Shown here: positions 20,028-29,476 of the stretch, in pieces
Position numbering within the stretch: the stretch's first letter is position 1
Layout of the letters: every line of letters starts with the position of its first letter
Assembly (NCBI RefSeq): GCF_000378185.1
Contig: NZ_KB899377.1
Span: 465,881-529,880 of the forward strand
Direction of reading: 5' to 3'
Length of the DNA stretch: 64,000 nt
Source of the DNA: Salinimonas chungwhensis DSM 16280
Lineage (GTDB): Bacteria; Pseudomonadota; Gammaproteobacteria; Enterobacterales; Alteromonadaceae
Made by a program: the position numbers and the translations under genes
Notes under the pieces: generated by a model
The model's input: only the letters and a program-made list of their open reading frames with translations
Told to the model about the DNA's origin: nothing
The model's database searches: none

Positions 20028-21866
20028 ATGCGTACCGTAGCGTTTTTGTTTTCTGCTTTTTTATCGTGTTGTTGTCTTGCCCAATCCGCATTAAGTGATG
20101 AGCCTGAAACCTGGCTGGGGCAAAAGCTGATGCTGGATTTTCGCTATTTTTGTGAGGATTCGACCGCGTCAGCTGAATGTCGCACTCCCATGACTCATCT
20201 GCCGGATGCAGTGAAGTCGTTACTGATAACCGGGCGGATCGGCGGTGTCATTCTGTTCGCGCAGAACATAGAAAATACCCGCCAACTGGTCAATCTCAAC
20301 TATGAGTTACAAACGCTGATGGCGGCACATAATCTGCCGCCATTGTTTATTGCTATTGACCAGGAAGGTGGCCGGGTGGCACGTATTCCTGATGATATGG
20401 CAACCCGCTTTGTGGGTAATATGGCTATCGGCGCAGCTGGTCAGCCGGCGGATGAGCAGTTTGCTCAACAAGTGGCCAGCGGTTTGGCCTCATCAATGAA
20501 ACAACTGGGCTTTAATGTTAACTTTGCGCCCTCGGTAGATGTGAATGTTAATCCGGCCAATCCGGTTATTAATGTGCGCAGTTACGGTGAGTCTCCTGAG
20601 CATGTTGCCAGGCTCGGCGCAATTACTGTTGAGGCATTGCAATCACATAATGTGCTTAGCGCGATTAAACACTTCCCCGGACATGGTGACACCCATGTGG
20701 ACAGTCACACTGGCTTACCCCTGGTCACCCATAATAAAAGCCGGATTGAGGCCGTGGATTTACAGCCGTTTAAACACATTATTAATTCCGGTACCTCTGC
20801 GGCAATGATAATGACAGCGCACATTCAGTATCCGGCGCTGGATGATACCCGCATTCAAACCCGTAACGGCAACAAGCAGGTGATACCCGCCACCTTATCA
20901 AAGAAGATATTAACCGGGTTGTTGAGAGAAGAGATGGGTTACACCGGGCTGATTGTTACCGATGCCATGGATATGGCAGGCATCGCTCATTATTTTACAC
21001 CTGCTCAAGCGTTGCAGCGCACATTTGAGGCGGGCGCGGATATTGCGCTGATGCCATTTGTGATCCGCAACAAAAGTGACATCGCCAAATTTCATACGTT
21101 ACGCAAAGCGTTGCTGCGGAAAATCACTTCAAACGCACAGGAGCTCGGCGCAATGCAAGCGTCGGCATTACGCATCGCGCGGACGAAGACAAAATTTGAT
21201 GTAGGCAGCTATATTAAGGCTCCGCTGTCACAACGCCTGCAAACTGCCAGTAAGTTACCCGACACAGCCTCGCTGGAGACCGAGCAAGCTCTGGCCGATG
21301 CGGCAATAACCTTACTCAGAGGGCAGGGCAATCTGCCGCTTTCGCAGTCAGGTCGCTGGCGCATTGTGATGCCTGATGCTGCCCGCTGTCGGGCCATAGT
21401 TAGCGCAATAAGCAATCTAAATAAAACGCTGACGGTGGCTTGCAGAGCGCTTTTGGATACGCCGGCTACCTTACCTTGGCAAACCTGGTATCCAGACGAT
21501 GTATTGATTGTGGGTGATATCACCCCACAGCATACAGTGGCAGAGATGGGCGGGCTGGATGACCCACGTGCGCTAAACCGACGGACCGCGTTACCACGTC
21601 GCCACAATTTTCTGAAAACACTGATGAAAACCGCTGAAACCGGCAACGCTACCACGGTGTTTGTGGCTATGCGAGCGCCTTATAATGTGGCCGACTTTTA
21701 TCCGTTCAGTGATGTGCAACTGGCAACATTTGGCTATAACGTGGAGGTGACGGAGGCTGGTGAGGCACGCGGCGCGGTATTTACTTCGCTGGCAAAAACG
21801 TTGCTGGGAATTCATACGCCTATGGGTCGTTCACCGGTAACCATTGATATACCGGCTGACCACTAG
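20028..21866 (+). CDS. Exported GH3 beta-N-acetylglucosaminidase (NagZ-type)
   Basis: A 612-aa protein with a signal peptide (LFSAFLSCCCLAQS). The GH3 domain (about 30-390) holds FIAIDQEGGRVARI, NFAPSVDVNVNP and KHFPGHGDTHVDSHTGLP, the NagZ His-Asp motif, followed by VTDAMDMAGI with the nucleophilic Asp. A C-terminal domain of about 200 residues makes it nearly twice the size of cytosolic NagZ, as in Bacillus NagZ. It should remove GlcNAc from peptidoglycan fragments in the periplasm, supplying NamZ. It converges on the carboxypeptidase gene with a 5-base gap. Confidence 0.9.
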   Translation: MRTVAFLFSAFLSCCCLAQSALSDEPETWLGQKLMLDFRYFCEDSTASAECRTPMTHLPDAVKSLLITGRIGGVILFAQNIENTRQLVNLNYELQTLMAAHNLPPLFIAIDQEGGRVARIPDDMATRFVGNMAIGAAGQPADEQFAQQVASGLASSMKQLGFNVNFAPSVDVNVNPANPVINVRSYGESPEHVARLGAITVEALQSHNVLSAIKHFPGHGDTHVDSHTGLPLVTHNKSRIEAVDLQPFKHIINSGTSAAMIMTAHIQYPALDDTRIQTRNGNKQVIPATLSKKILTGLLREEMGYTGLIVTDAMDMAGIAHYFTPAQALQRTFEAGADIALMPFVIRNKSDIAKFHTLRKALLRKITSNAQELGAMQASALRIARTKTKFDVGSYIKAPLSQRLQTASKLPDTASLETEQALADAAITLLRGQGNLPLSQSGRWRIVMPDAARCRAIVSAISNLNKTLTVACRALLDTPATLPWQTWYPDDVLIVGDITPQHTVAEMGGLDDPRALNRRTALPRRHNFLKTLMKTAETGNATTVFVAMRAPYNVADFYPFSDVQLATFGYNVEVTEAGEARGAVFTSLAKTLLGIHTPMGRSPVTIDIPADH

Positions 21867-21871
21867 CGCGA

Positions 21872-23203
21872 TTACAGCCGAATAACCGTGCAGTCTGCTA
21901 CGGCGATACAGGGCGTATCATGCCGGGTAAAAATAAGCGCCGGGCGAATATTCTGGCGCAGTGTATCGGGCGCATCAGGGCCATCACCAGCGCATCTGGA
22001 AATAACCACTGGCAGACTAGTGCGAACAGTTAGTAAGTCCTCGCTGTCTATAAGGCGGTTATAACCTTGCCTGAGCAATTTTTTGTAAACAGTATCTGTG
22101 AGCGTCAGTGGCTGATGAACCCGATAAGGACGATCGGCCAGTAATTGCCAGTCATCACAGGCAAGTTCAGTAAAACCACAACGCTCTTTTAAATCGCCCA
22201 CATCGGTAATCAACGCATGCTCGGCAATCCGATTAATACTGACATCGGCAAAATAACGATATGATGTGCTGCCAAGTTGAACATGGCGCAGCAATAAATC
22301 ACACATGCCATCTTCAATATTTTCAGGAATACTAAAGTAGTCCGGGGGATGTGTTTCATCCACAGTGCCGGTAAGCCTAAGCGTCGCATAGTGCAGTGCT
22401 GCCACATTCATTTTACGGGCGGTTTGTCGGCACGGGTCGCCCAGATATGCGCCGCTCTCAATCAGGATTGTACTGCAAAGCCGGGCAATGGTATCGCCGA
22501 AACAACGCGCAGAATAGGCATCGACGTAGCGGGCAATGCCCGCATCAAAGTGCACGCTGAGCATCTGGTATAAACTGGCAATAGTGTGCATGGCCCTGTC
22601 GCGTTTATCATCGATTCCTTGGCTGGCATCAAAAGGCGGTGCAAAAAAACTCAGGGTCGCCGGTGCATGGCTGGCATGCCCGGCCCGGTAATAGGCATTT
22701 TGGTCGTGAAGATTAAATGCCAGATGTGGTGCAAACCGTTTTACCTGCTGCATTAGCAGCGCACCTTCCGGAGTTTGCAAGGCTCTGGCGTCACGATTTA
22801 TATCAATCCCCTGGGCGTTGCGTCGCGTGTTGGCCAGCGCACCATCGGGATTGAGCATAACAATAAAACAAAGCCGGCAGCGCTGCAGCAACGAGGTGGG
22901 CGCGACAGCATCAATCTGGTGGCCCAGTATGTGAAACCAGTCAAGTACAGCAGCGGTTGCCGTAGACTCATCACCATGCATCTGTGTCCAGCCCATTATA
23001 CGAACATCGCCGCTACCGGCTTCCAATTGATAAATCGGTCTGCCTGCATAGGAATGACCAAGTAATGTCAGCTTTATGCCGGGAAGTCTGGCCAGCGTTT
23101 GCATTACCGGATAGATATCATCCGGTGTCAGCTGCGGCTTGGTCAGACAGCGCCAGTGTAAAGCATCGTATTGCGCCAGTAGCGTTGTTATATACGCGCT
23201 CAT
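21872..23203 (-). CDS. M14 family zinc carboxypeptidase
   Basis: A 443-aa metallopeptidase without a clear signal peptide. MGWTQMHGDEST gives the HxxE zinc ligands, NPDGALANTRRNAQGIDINRD the substrate Arg region, NLHDQNAYYRAG the third zinc His, and ILIESGAYLGDP the catalytic Glu. The C-terminal third is not assigned. Its ATG overlaps the stop of the upstream dehydrogenase gene, so they are coupled. By context it may trim muropeptides, as MpaA does, but this is inference. Confidence 0.88.
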   Translation of the reverse strand: MSAYITTLLAQYDALHWRCLTKPQLTPDDIYPVMQTLARLPGIKLTLLGHSYAGRPIYQLEAGSGDVRIMGWTQMHGDESTATAAVLDWFHILGHQIDAVAPTSLLQRCRLCFIVMLNPDGALANTRRNAQGIDINRDARALQTPEGALLMQQVKRFAPHLAFNLHDQNAYYRAGHASHAPATLSFFAPPFDASQGIDDKRDRAMHTIASLYQMLSVHFDAGIARYVDAYSARCFGDTIARLCSTILIESGAYLGDPCRQTARKMNVAALHYATLRLTGTVDETHPPDYFSIPENIEDGMCDLLLRHVQLGSTSYRYFADVSINRIAEHALITDVGDLKERCGFTELACDDWQLLADRPYRVHQPLTLTDTVYKKLLRQGYNRLIDSEDLLTVRTSLPVVISRCAGDGPDAPDTLRQNIRPALIFTRHDTPCIAVADCTVIRL

Positions 23204-26028
23204 TAGTCTATCCGAGAAGTTTGTAAAGGCTTACTAACTTCGTTCATGAGATATACGATATGGTCGTAAGGGATGCCACTGGCCTGACGCAGACCGATTT
23301 CACAGGTTCGGCTGTTACTGATGCCGCGTTGACAGTTTTCTGCAAGTGCAGCGGGTAACGGAGCCAGTGCAGCCTGGTTCAGCGCCGGTGTGGTGAAGCC
23401 CTTGTCCCCGGCAAAACCACAACAGGTAATGTGATCCGGAATGATGATCTGTTCGCACAGCATCCGGGTCAGCGCTTTTAGCGCCTTTCCTGAATCCAGG
23501 TGCTGACTACTGCAGGTTACATGCAGGACCACAGGATCTGTCAGAGGTGTGATGTGCAGACGCGGGGCAACCACTTCATACAGATATTGCGCCATCTCCA
23601 TCATCCTGATGCCAGGAAAATTGTGACTGCTCAGGGCACAGGCGCCATTGTCTGTAATCACCGTATAGCGACCATGTTCGCTGGCCTGCTCCAATGCCTG
23701 TTGCAGCGACTCGCGATACGAGCGGGCTGCGGTTTGGTTGCCATGGCTGTCAAATGGCTGACCACAGCACAAGGATGGCATTGCAGGCGGGTAGCGCACT
23801 TCAATGTGCGCTTTATTAAGCAGGCTGACTACTGTATCGGCCAGATTATAAGAAGACTTATCGCTGCCAAAGATTCGGTTGGGGCAACTGACCAGATAGA
23901 CCACTTTATCCTCAAACGACTTACTGCGTTGTTGCCAAACGCGGGCAGCTGAAGGTGTCGAGGCCGGATACACAGGTATAGCGTCATTAACCTGATGCAA
24001 AAAAGCGGTAAATTTACTCAGGCGCGATTTTGCAATCACCGGGGAGAGTGCATCTGCGGTGCGTAAAAAACCACGGGCAACTTTGTGCGCGCGGGACAGG
24101 TCAGAGGCCATGCTACTGAGGGCGTTCGGGTGTGCTTTGTAACGGCGTTGCTTAATCCATTCACCGGTATCAATTCCCACCGGACAGGCGGTAGCACACA
24201 AGCCGGTGGCAGCACAGGTTTTATCGCCTAAATAGGCAAATGCGTTATCGATTTCCTGACGGGTCTCTTCAGGTAGCAGTGAAGCTCTGCGCATCAACGC
24301 TATGCGCTGTCGCGGTGTGAGTGTGAGCGAGGCTGAAGGACACTGAGGCTCACAAAATCCACATTCAATGCAGTTATCAATGATGGGATCAACGGCTGGA
24401 AGCTGTTTGAGGTGCTTCAAATGTGCCTGTGAATCATTATTGATGATAACGCCGGGATTAAGAATATCACCCGGGTCCAGGATCTGCTTAATACGGCGCA
24501 TCACCGCGGCTGCTTCATGGCCCCATTGCAGTGCTATAAAAGGTGCCATATTGCGCCCGGTCCCATGCTCGGCCTTTAATGTTCCGTTTAGCTCCCCAAC
24601 GACCAGGTTGCTGACATCATGAATAAACTGTCGGTAACGCTCAATCTGTTCAGCAGTGTCAAAGCGCTGGGTAAACACAAAATGCACATTGCCATCCAGC
24701 GCATGACCAAAAATAATCGCCTCATCATACTGATAACGTGCAAACAGCACAGCCAGCGCGCGCAGGCCATCGGCCAGCCGGTTAATATCAAATGCCACAT
24801 CTTCAATGATGACGGTAGTGGCATTTTCGCGGACGGCGCCGACTGCCGGAAACAGTCCCTTACGGATCTTCCAGAGCGTATCTATAACCTGTTGGTCGGC
24901 GGTAAAAGGTTGCAGCGGTAACACCGAGCCGGCGTGCGCGAAATCCCCGACAACTGTGCCTTTAGCCTGCTCCAGCGCATGCATATTATCTGCAGTTAGC
25001 TCAATAAGGAGCGCCACATTATCCGGGGCAATCGGCCTGGTGGAAAATGGTGCCAGCAAGCTGGCGACAGAGTTCAGCGCGCGCGCATCCATCAGCTCTA
25101 CCGCGTCGGCACCGGCGTTGGCCAGCGTGGGAATAATTGCGCAGGCCTGGTCGGCTGATTCAAACAGATAAAGGCCAGTATAACGATGTGGGGGTATCAG
25201 TACCGTTTGGTAGGTAATATCAGCAATAAACCCAAGTGTCCCTTCCGAGCCAATCAACAGGTGACTGATAATCTCTACCGGCTCGTCAAAATCCAGCAGA
25301 GCGTTTAATCCATATCCGAGGGTATTTTTGAATCTGAACTGATGTCGGATGGTTTCAACTAATGCAGAGTTTGCCCTGACCTCATCACGCAATTGTTCAA
25401 TCTCTTTGATAATACCTTGATGCTTTTGATAAAACTGCGCTACCGAATGCTTATCCTGAGTATTAACCTGTGTACCATCAGCCAGAATAAAAGTGAGGCC
25501 ACTTAATGTGTGATAGCTATTATGCTTAACGCCGCAACACATACCCGAAGCGTTGTTTGCCGCAATACCGCCGATTTTGCAGGTGGCAATAGACGCCGGA
25601 TCCGGGCCAATTTTACGCCCGTAGGGAGCCAGCAGTTTGTTTGCCTGCGCCCCGATTATGCCGGGTTGCAAGGTGATTCGCTTACCATCGTGCGTGATGG
25701 TCGACTGTTGCCAGTCCGGACTGAGCAGTAGTAAAACCGAGTCACTGATGGCCTGGCCGGATAAGCTGGTACCGGCGGCGCGAAAGGTCACTGGCACCAG
25801 CCAGCGGCAAGCCAGCCTGAGCACACGTTGAACTTCACCGGCATTATTCAGCCTGAGTACCAGCCTGGGCGTTAAATGATAAAAGCTGGCATCTGTGCTG
25901 TATGCAAGCCGACGACTGATATCCTTAATCAGCTGTTCGGGGTTTAGTATCCCTTCCAGCTGATCCATGAAGGCGTCCCAGTGATTTTTTACACAATACA
26001 GCGCTTCTTCAGACACGTCAGTTTTCAC
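23203..26028 (-). CDS. FAD/4Fe-4S D-lactate (D-2-hydroxyacid) dehydrogenase
   Basis: A 941-aa fusion: a FAD_binding_4 domain (about 40-270; RAAGTSLSGQAISD, IGPDPASIATCKIGGIAANN), a FAD-oxidase C domain (about 270-530; HALDGNVHF, KAEHGTGRNMAPF), two ferredoxin clusters (CIECGFCEPQCPS, CAATGLCATACPVG) and CCG-type Cys-rich segments (about 700-900). This is the GlcD-GlcF-like layout of respiratory D-lactate dehydrogenases. In the operon after murQ-namZ it can oxidise the D-lactate released by MurQ to pyruvate. The start is GTG; an ATG 20 codons in (25968) is an alternative. Confidence 0.9.
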   Translation of the reverse strand: MKTDVSEEALYCVKNHWDAFMDQLEGILNPEQLIKDISRRLAYSTDASFYHLTPRLVLRLNNAGEVQRVLRLACRWLVPVTFRAAGTSLSGQAISDSVLLLLSPDWQQSTITHDGKRITLQPGIIGAQANKLLAPYGRKIGPDPASIATCKIGGIAANNASGMCCGVKHNSYHTLSGLTFILADGTQVNTQDKHSVAQFYQKHQGIIKEIEQLRDEVRANSALVETIRHQFRFKNTLGYGLNALLDFDEPVEIISHLLIGSEGTLGFIADITYQTVLIPPHRYTGLYLFESADQACAIIPTLANAGADAVELMDARALNSVASLLAPFSTRPIAPDNVALLIELTADNMHALEQAKGTVVGDFAHAGSVLPLQPFTADQQVIDTLWKIRKGLFPAVGAVRENATTVIIEDVAFDINRLADGLRALAVLFARYQYDEAIIFGHALDGNVHFVFTQRFDTAEQIERYRQFIHDVSNLVVGELNGTLKAEHGTGRNMAPFIALQWGHEAAAVMRRIKQILDPGDILNPGVIINNDSQAHLKHLKQLPAVDPIIDNCIECGFCEPQCPSASLTLTPRQRIALMRRASLLPEETRQEIDNAFAYLGDKTCAATGLCATACPVGIDTGEWIKQRRYKAHPNALSSMASDLSRAHKVARGFLRTADALSPVIAKSRLSKFTAFLHQVNDAIPVYPASTPSAARVWQQRSKSFEDKVVYLVSCPNRIFGSDKSSYNLADTVVSLLNKAHIEVRYPPAMPSLCCGQPFDSHGNQTAARSYRESLQQALEQASEHGRYTVITDNGACALSSHNFPGIRMMEMAQYLYEVVAPRLHITPLTDPVVLHVTCSSQHLDSGKALKALTRMLCEQIIIPDHITCCGFAGDKGFTTPALNQAALAPLPAALAENCQRGISNSRTCEIGLRQASGIPYDHIVYLMNEVSKPLQTSRID

Positions 26029-26085
26029 AATCAGGAGTCATAACGTCATTTAATTGGATAACGCCAGTGCAAGCAACCGGTTTAT

Positions 26086-27234
26086 TTATTCCGGGTACAG
26101 TAAATAGGCCGCCCGACGTTGTTTAAATGCATCTAAATCTGCCTTCCATTGCTGCTCAATCTGTTGCGCGCTCTGGCCGGCCACGATGGCTTTTCGCAGC
26201 GCATCAGTGCCGGCCAGCTTGTCAAAAAAATCAGGATGGGTGAAAAATGTTTCACCTGCTTCGGTAAATTGTTGGTATGTTGAAATCAGCAAACTGATGT
26301 CAAACCCAGCCAGGGTGGAGCGGCGTAAATCCCGGGCCATCAGCTGAGCGCCTTCCAGTTTCGGAGAGGGTGCTGCAGGGCGGCTTTGGGGAGTAATCGT
26401 TAAATCACCCAGACGAATCTTATCATGTCCGATAAGCTGAAAAGGATACTCGGTGCCCCGGCCCACACTGACACTGGTAGCCTCAAATAAACACAGCGAC
26501 GGATATAACCGGATGGCGGCTGGATTAGGTAAGTTGGGGCTGGGCGCGATAGGCAGCCTTACGGGCATGGTGCGCGTATAATCAGCCACCGGCACCGTAT
26601 GCAATGTTAACGCTTCAGCGGCATTGATCCAGCGTTCGCCTTTTATCATTCTGGCCAGCTCAGCCACGGTCATACCATGTAACAGCGGCAAGGGATCCAT
26701 GCCCACAAACGATGCAAAGCCTGGCTGTCTGACCGGGCCATCGATAAACGCGCCGTTTGGATTGGGCCGGTCCAGCACAAGTACCTCAACACCATGCTCG
26801 GCTGCGGCTTCCATTACATAATGCAGTGTGCTTATGTAAGTATAAAAACGAGCTCCGACATCCTGAATATCAAAAAGTAATATATCTACATCACTGAGCA
26901 TGTCAGGAGATGGTTTTTTATTTTTGCCATACAATGACACCACCGGGAGACCGGTTTTAGTATCCATATTGTCAATGACAGTTTCTCCGGCCGCCTGCTG
27001 ACCGCGAAAACCATGCTCAGGCGCCATTACCTTTATAACGTTGATATTCTGGTTTAAAAGAAAGTCCACCAAATGGGCGTCACTGGTCTGGCTGGTTTGA
27101 TTTACCACAGCTGCAACCCGTTTATTTTGAAGTAGCGGAAGATAATTATCGGGTTGCGCGGCGCCCACAGTAATAGCGCCCGCCGGTAGGGCGAGTGTAA
27201 CCAGAGCCAGCCATAGAAAAAGTAGTCGTATCAT
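26086..27234 (-). CDS. namZ: Exo-beta-N-acetylmuramidase NamZ-type (DUF1343)
   Basis: A 382-aa exported protein with a signal peptide ending LALPAGA. EHGFRGQQAAGE, LLFDIQDVGARFYTYISTL and LDRPNPNGAFIDGP are hallmarks of DUF1343, the family of Bacillus NamZ (GH171), which releases MurNAc from the non-reducing end of glycan fragments. Alternating action with the exported NagZ-type enzyme nearby would take peptidoglycan down to single sugars. It overlaps murQ by 4 bases (ATGA). The activity in this organism is inferred from family and context. Confidence 0.9.
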   Translation of the reverse strand: MIRLLFLWLALVTLALPAGAITVGAAQPDNYLPLLQNKRVAAVVNQTSQTSDAHLVDFLLNQNINVIKVMAPEHGFRGQQAAGETVIDNMDTKTGLPVVSLYGKNKKPSPDMLSDVDILLFDIQDVGARFYTYISTLHYVMEAAAEHGVEVLVLDRPNPNGAFIDGPVRQPGFASFVGMDPLPLLHGMTVAELARMIKGERWINAAEALTLHTVPVADYTRTMPVRLPIAPSPNLPNPAAIRLYPSLCLFEATSVSVGRGTEYPFQLIGHDKIRLGDLTITPQSRPAAPSPKLEGAQLMARDLRRSTLAGFDISLLISTYQQFTEAGETFFTHPDFFDKLAGTDALRKAIVAGQSAQQIEQQWKADLDAFKQRRAAYLLYPE

Positions 27235-28157
27235 GATGAGGTCTCTGCTGCGCGTCGAAGAAAACCGTTATGGTGTGTCAGTGACTGTCTGGCCGCTTTC
27301 GCATCCATCCCGGTGAGAATCATTAAAATAGCCACCTTGGTCTGCTGCGCTGAGTCGTTAAGTGCTGTTCGCGCTGTTGCGGCGTCGCAGTCGGTAGCCT
27401 GCATAACGATACGTATAGCTCGGGCTTTGAGCTTTTGGTTACTGGCATTTACGTCCACCATCAGATTTTGGTAGGTTTTGCCCAGTCGGATCATAGCGGC
27501 CGTCGACAGGATGTTTAAAATCATTTTTTGCGCTGTACCAGATTTCATGCGCGTGGAGCCGGTGAGTGCTTCAGGCCCCACCACCGGGCATAAGGCCACA
27601 TCAGCTGCTTGCAACACCGGCGAGTCGGGCGTACAGGCTACTCCGACAGTGGCACAGCCATGTTCACGGGCACAAGTCAGCGCCCCGGTGACATAGGGTG
27701 TACGCCCGCTGGCTGAAAGACCCACTACGATGTCGCTGGCGTTGATATTGTAAGCCTTAAGGTCGGAGCAGCCCGCGTCGCTGTTATCCTCCGCGCCTTC
27801 AACGGCGTGCATGACGGCTGGCTCCCCGCCGGCAATAATGCCGACAACCAGTGAGTCAGGTACAGAAAATGTCGGTCGACATTCCACCGCATCAAGAATA
27901 CCCAGCCTGCCGCTGGTGCCCGCGCCGACATAAAAGAGCCGCCCGCCCCGGTTAAGGCTGGCAACTATTAGATCCACCGCCTCGGCAATTTGTGGAGCAA
28001 TCCTGGCGATGGCTGGCGCCACCTTATGGTCTTCGTCGTTGATGCTACGCACAATCTCCAGCGATGTCCCTTCATCGATGGCCATTGTGGCCGGGTTTCT
28101 GCCTTCTGATATCAGCGTATCAAGCTGCTTCAGCAACGTATCGTCATTGCCTGTCAT
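27231..28157 (-). CDS. murQ: N-acetylmuramic acid 6-phosphate etherase
   Basis: A 308-aa cytoplasmic SIS-domain lyase that splits the lactyl ether of MurNAc-6P into GlcNAc-6P and D-lactate. VGAGTSGRLGILDAVECRPTF, GLSASGRTPYVTGAL and VGPEALTGSTRMKSGTAQK are the sugar-phosphate-binding signatures, and the C-terminal helical CUE-like end (MDAKAARQSL) is present. It is the first gene of the minus-strand operon murQ-namZ-dehydrogenase-carboxypeptidase, with a palindrome 29 bases before its ATG. Confidence 0.97.
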   Translation of the reverse strand: MTGNDDTLLKQLDTLISEGRNPATMAIDEGTSLEIVRSINDEDHKVAPAIARIAPQIAEAVDLIVASLNRGGRLFYVGAGTSGRLGILDAVECRPTFSVPDSLVVGIIAGGEPAVMHAVEGAEDNSDAGCSDLKAYNINASDIVVGLSASGRTPYVTGALTCAREHGCATVGVACTPDSPVLQAADVALCPVVGPEALTGSTRMKSGTAQKMILNILSTAAMIRLGKTYQNLMVDVNASNQKLKARAIRIVMQATDCDAATARTALNDSAQQTKVAILMILTGMDAKAARQSLTHHNGFLRRAAETSS

Positions 28158-28185
28158 GAAATACCTGTTAATTAAGTCGTAAAGT

Positions 28186-28205
28186 CAGACAGTATCTACT
28201 GTCTG
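28186..28205. promoter_or_regulatory. 20-bp palindrome between murQ and alr
   Basis: CAGACAGTA-TC-TACTGTCTG is a perfect inverted repeat in the 152-base gap between the divergent genes murQ and alr. It is a good candidate operator for a MurNAc-responsive regulator (for example RpiR/MurR-like). No regulator gene is in the window. Confidence 0.55.
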
Positions 28206-28309
28206 CATAAAGTCTTTAAGCCTACCAAAATACCAGCCCTGCCACCTATCGCAAATAATTTACCGGCGACGGTTATGCGATATCTCTGCCTGATAATTTT
28301 CGTGCTACT

Positions 28310-29425
28310 ATGCCACTAACGGCAAATCCTTCATTTAGCACTATTACGTTGAGCAGACAAACTCAGGCTATCATCCACGCAGATGCCATTATCAATAATT
28401 TTGAATACCTGAATGGACTGGCCCCGGAAAGCCAGTCTATGGTGGTTATAAAAGCCGATGCCTACGGGCATGGTGCGGTAAATATTGCGCAAATTTTAAA
28501 GGGTATAGCACCAGCTTTTGCGGTGGCAATTACCGAAGAAGCAATAAAATTGCGGCAGGCCGGTATAGACGCGCCTCTGGTGGTGCTTGAGGGGCCGCAT
28601 CAGCAGGAAGAATGTGTCCAGGCCCGGGACGAAAATCTGATTTTAGTGGTACACGATAGCCAACAGCTCGACTGGATAAGAAATATGACGCCGGAGCGTC
28701 CACCGGTTATCTGGCTGAAAATAGATACTGGCATGCACCGTCTGGGAATGACCCCTGCTGACGCAGCGAGAGCGCTTCATCAATACCGTGATATTCTCAC
28801 CACAGACTGCGTACTGTTAACCCATATGGCCTGTGCCGATGATTTAGAAAATACCGCGACCCGACAGCAACTCGAGACGTTTAATACACTGGCCGCTTCT
28901 GCCGGTCTGGGAGTGAGTATCGCCAATTCGCCTGCAACACTGGGCTGGCCGGATACGCATGGTACCTGGAATCGTATAGGGCTGGGTGTTTTTGGTAGTG
29001 ATCCGATTCATGCTGCTGACTATCAGGCACGGTTACAGCCAGCTATGACGCTAAGTGCATCCGTCATTGCGTTACGGGAGGTGAAAGCCGGTGATGCAGT
29101 CGGCTATGGTGAGTATTGGCGCGCTCGTCAGGACAGCCTGATCGCAACGGTAGGCGTAGGCTATGCTGATGGCTATCCCCGTCATTGCCCCAATGGAACG
29201 CCCGTCATCATCAGAGGTCAGCGTGCACCGCTGGCCGGGCGTGTGTCGATGGATATGCTTACCGTCGATGTAACTGATATTGCAGGGATTCAGGTTGGTG
29301 ACATGGTTGAGCTATGGGGAGAGCAATTGCGTATTGAGGAGGTAGCCGCTTGTGCCAACACAATCTCCTATGAGTTAATGACCCGTGTCTCGCCAAGGGT
29401 TCCGCGCATTGTTCGCCATCGGTAG
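28310..29425 (+). CDS. alr: Alanine racemase
   Basis: A 371-aa PLP enzyme interconverting L- and D-alanine. VVIKADAYGHGA holds the PLP Lys, GIDTGMHRLGM-like LKIDTGMHRLGM the substrate loop, and GVGYADGYPR the second catalytic Tyr. Divergent from murQ, it can convert D-Ala from salvaged peptides or supply the wall. The annotated ATG has no clear Shine-Dalgarno; a TTG about 12 codons later would start closer to the usual family N-terminus. Confidence 0.95.
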   Translation: MPLTANPSFSTITLSRQTQAIIHADAIINNFEYLNGLAPESQSMVVIKADAYGHGAVNIAQILKGIAPAFAVAITEEAIKLRQAGIDAPLVVLEGPHQQEECVQARDENLILVVHDSQQLDWIRNMTPERPPVIWLKIDTGMHRLGMTPADAARALHQYRDILTTDCVLLTHMACADDLENTATRQQLETFNTLAASAGLGVSIANSPATLGWPDTHGTWNRIGLGVFGSDPIHAADYQARLQPAMTLSASVIALREVKAGDAVGYGEYWRARQDSLIATVGVGYADGYPRHCPNGTPVIIRGQRAPLAGRVSMDMLTVDVTDIAGIQVGDMVELWGEQLRIEEVAACANTISYELMTRVSPRVPRIVRHR

Positions 29426-29476
29426 GCGACTCATGCCCCTTGCTAATATTAATAATCACCAGCAAAAAAGAAAAAT

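Noticed and set aside
27280..27290. AGTGACTGTCT within murQ
   Set aside because: It lies in conserved coding sequence of a core-type gene and is a lone copy; most likely chance.
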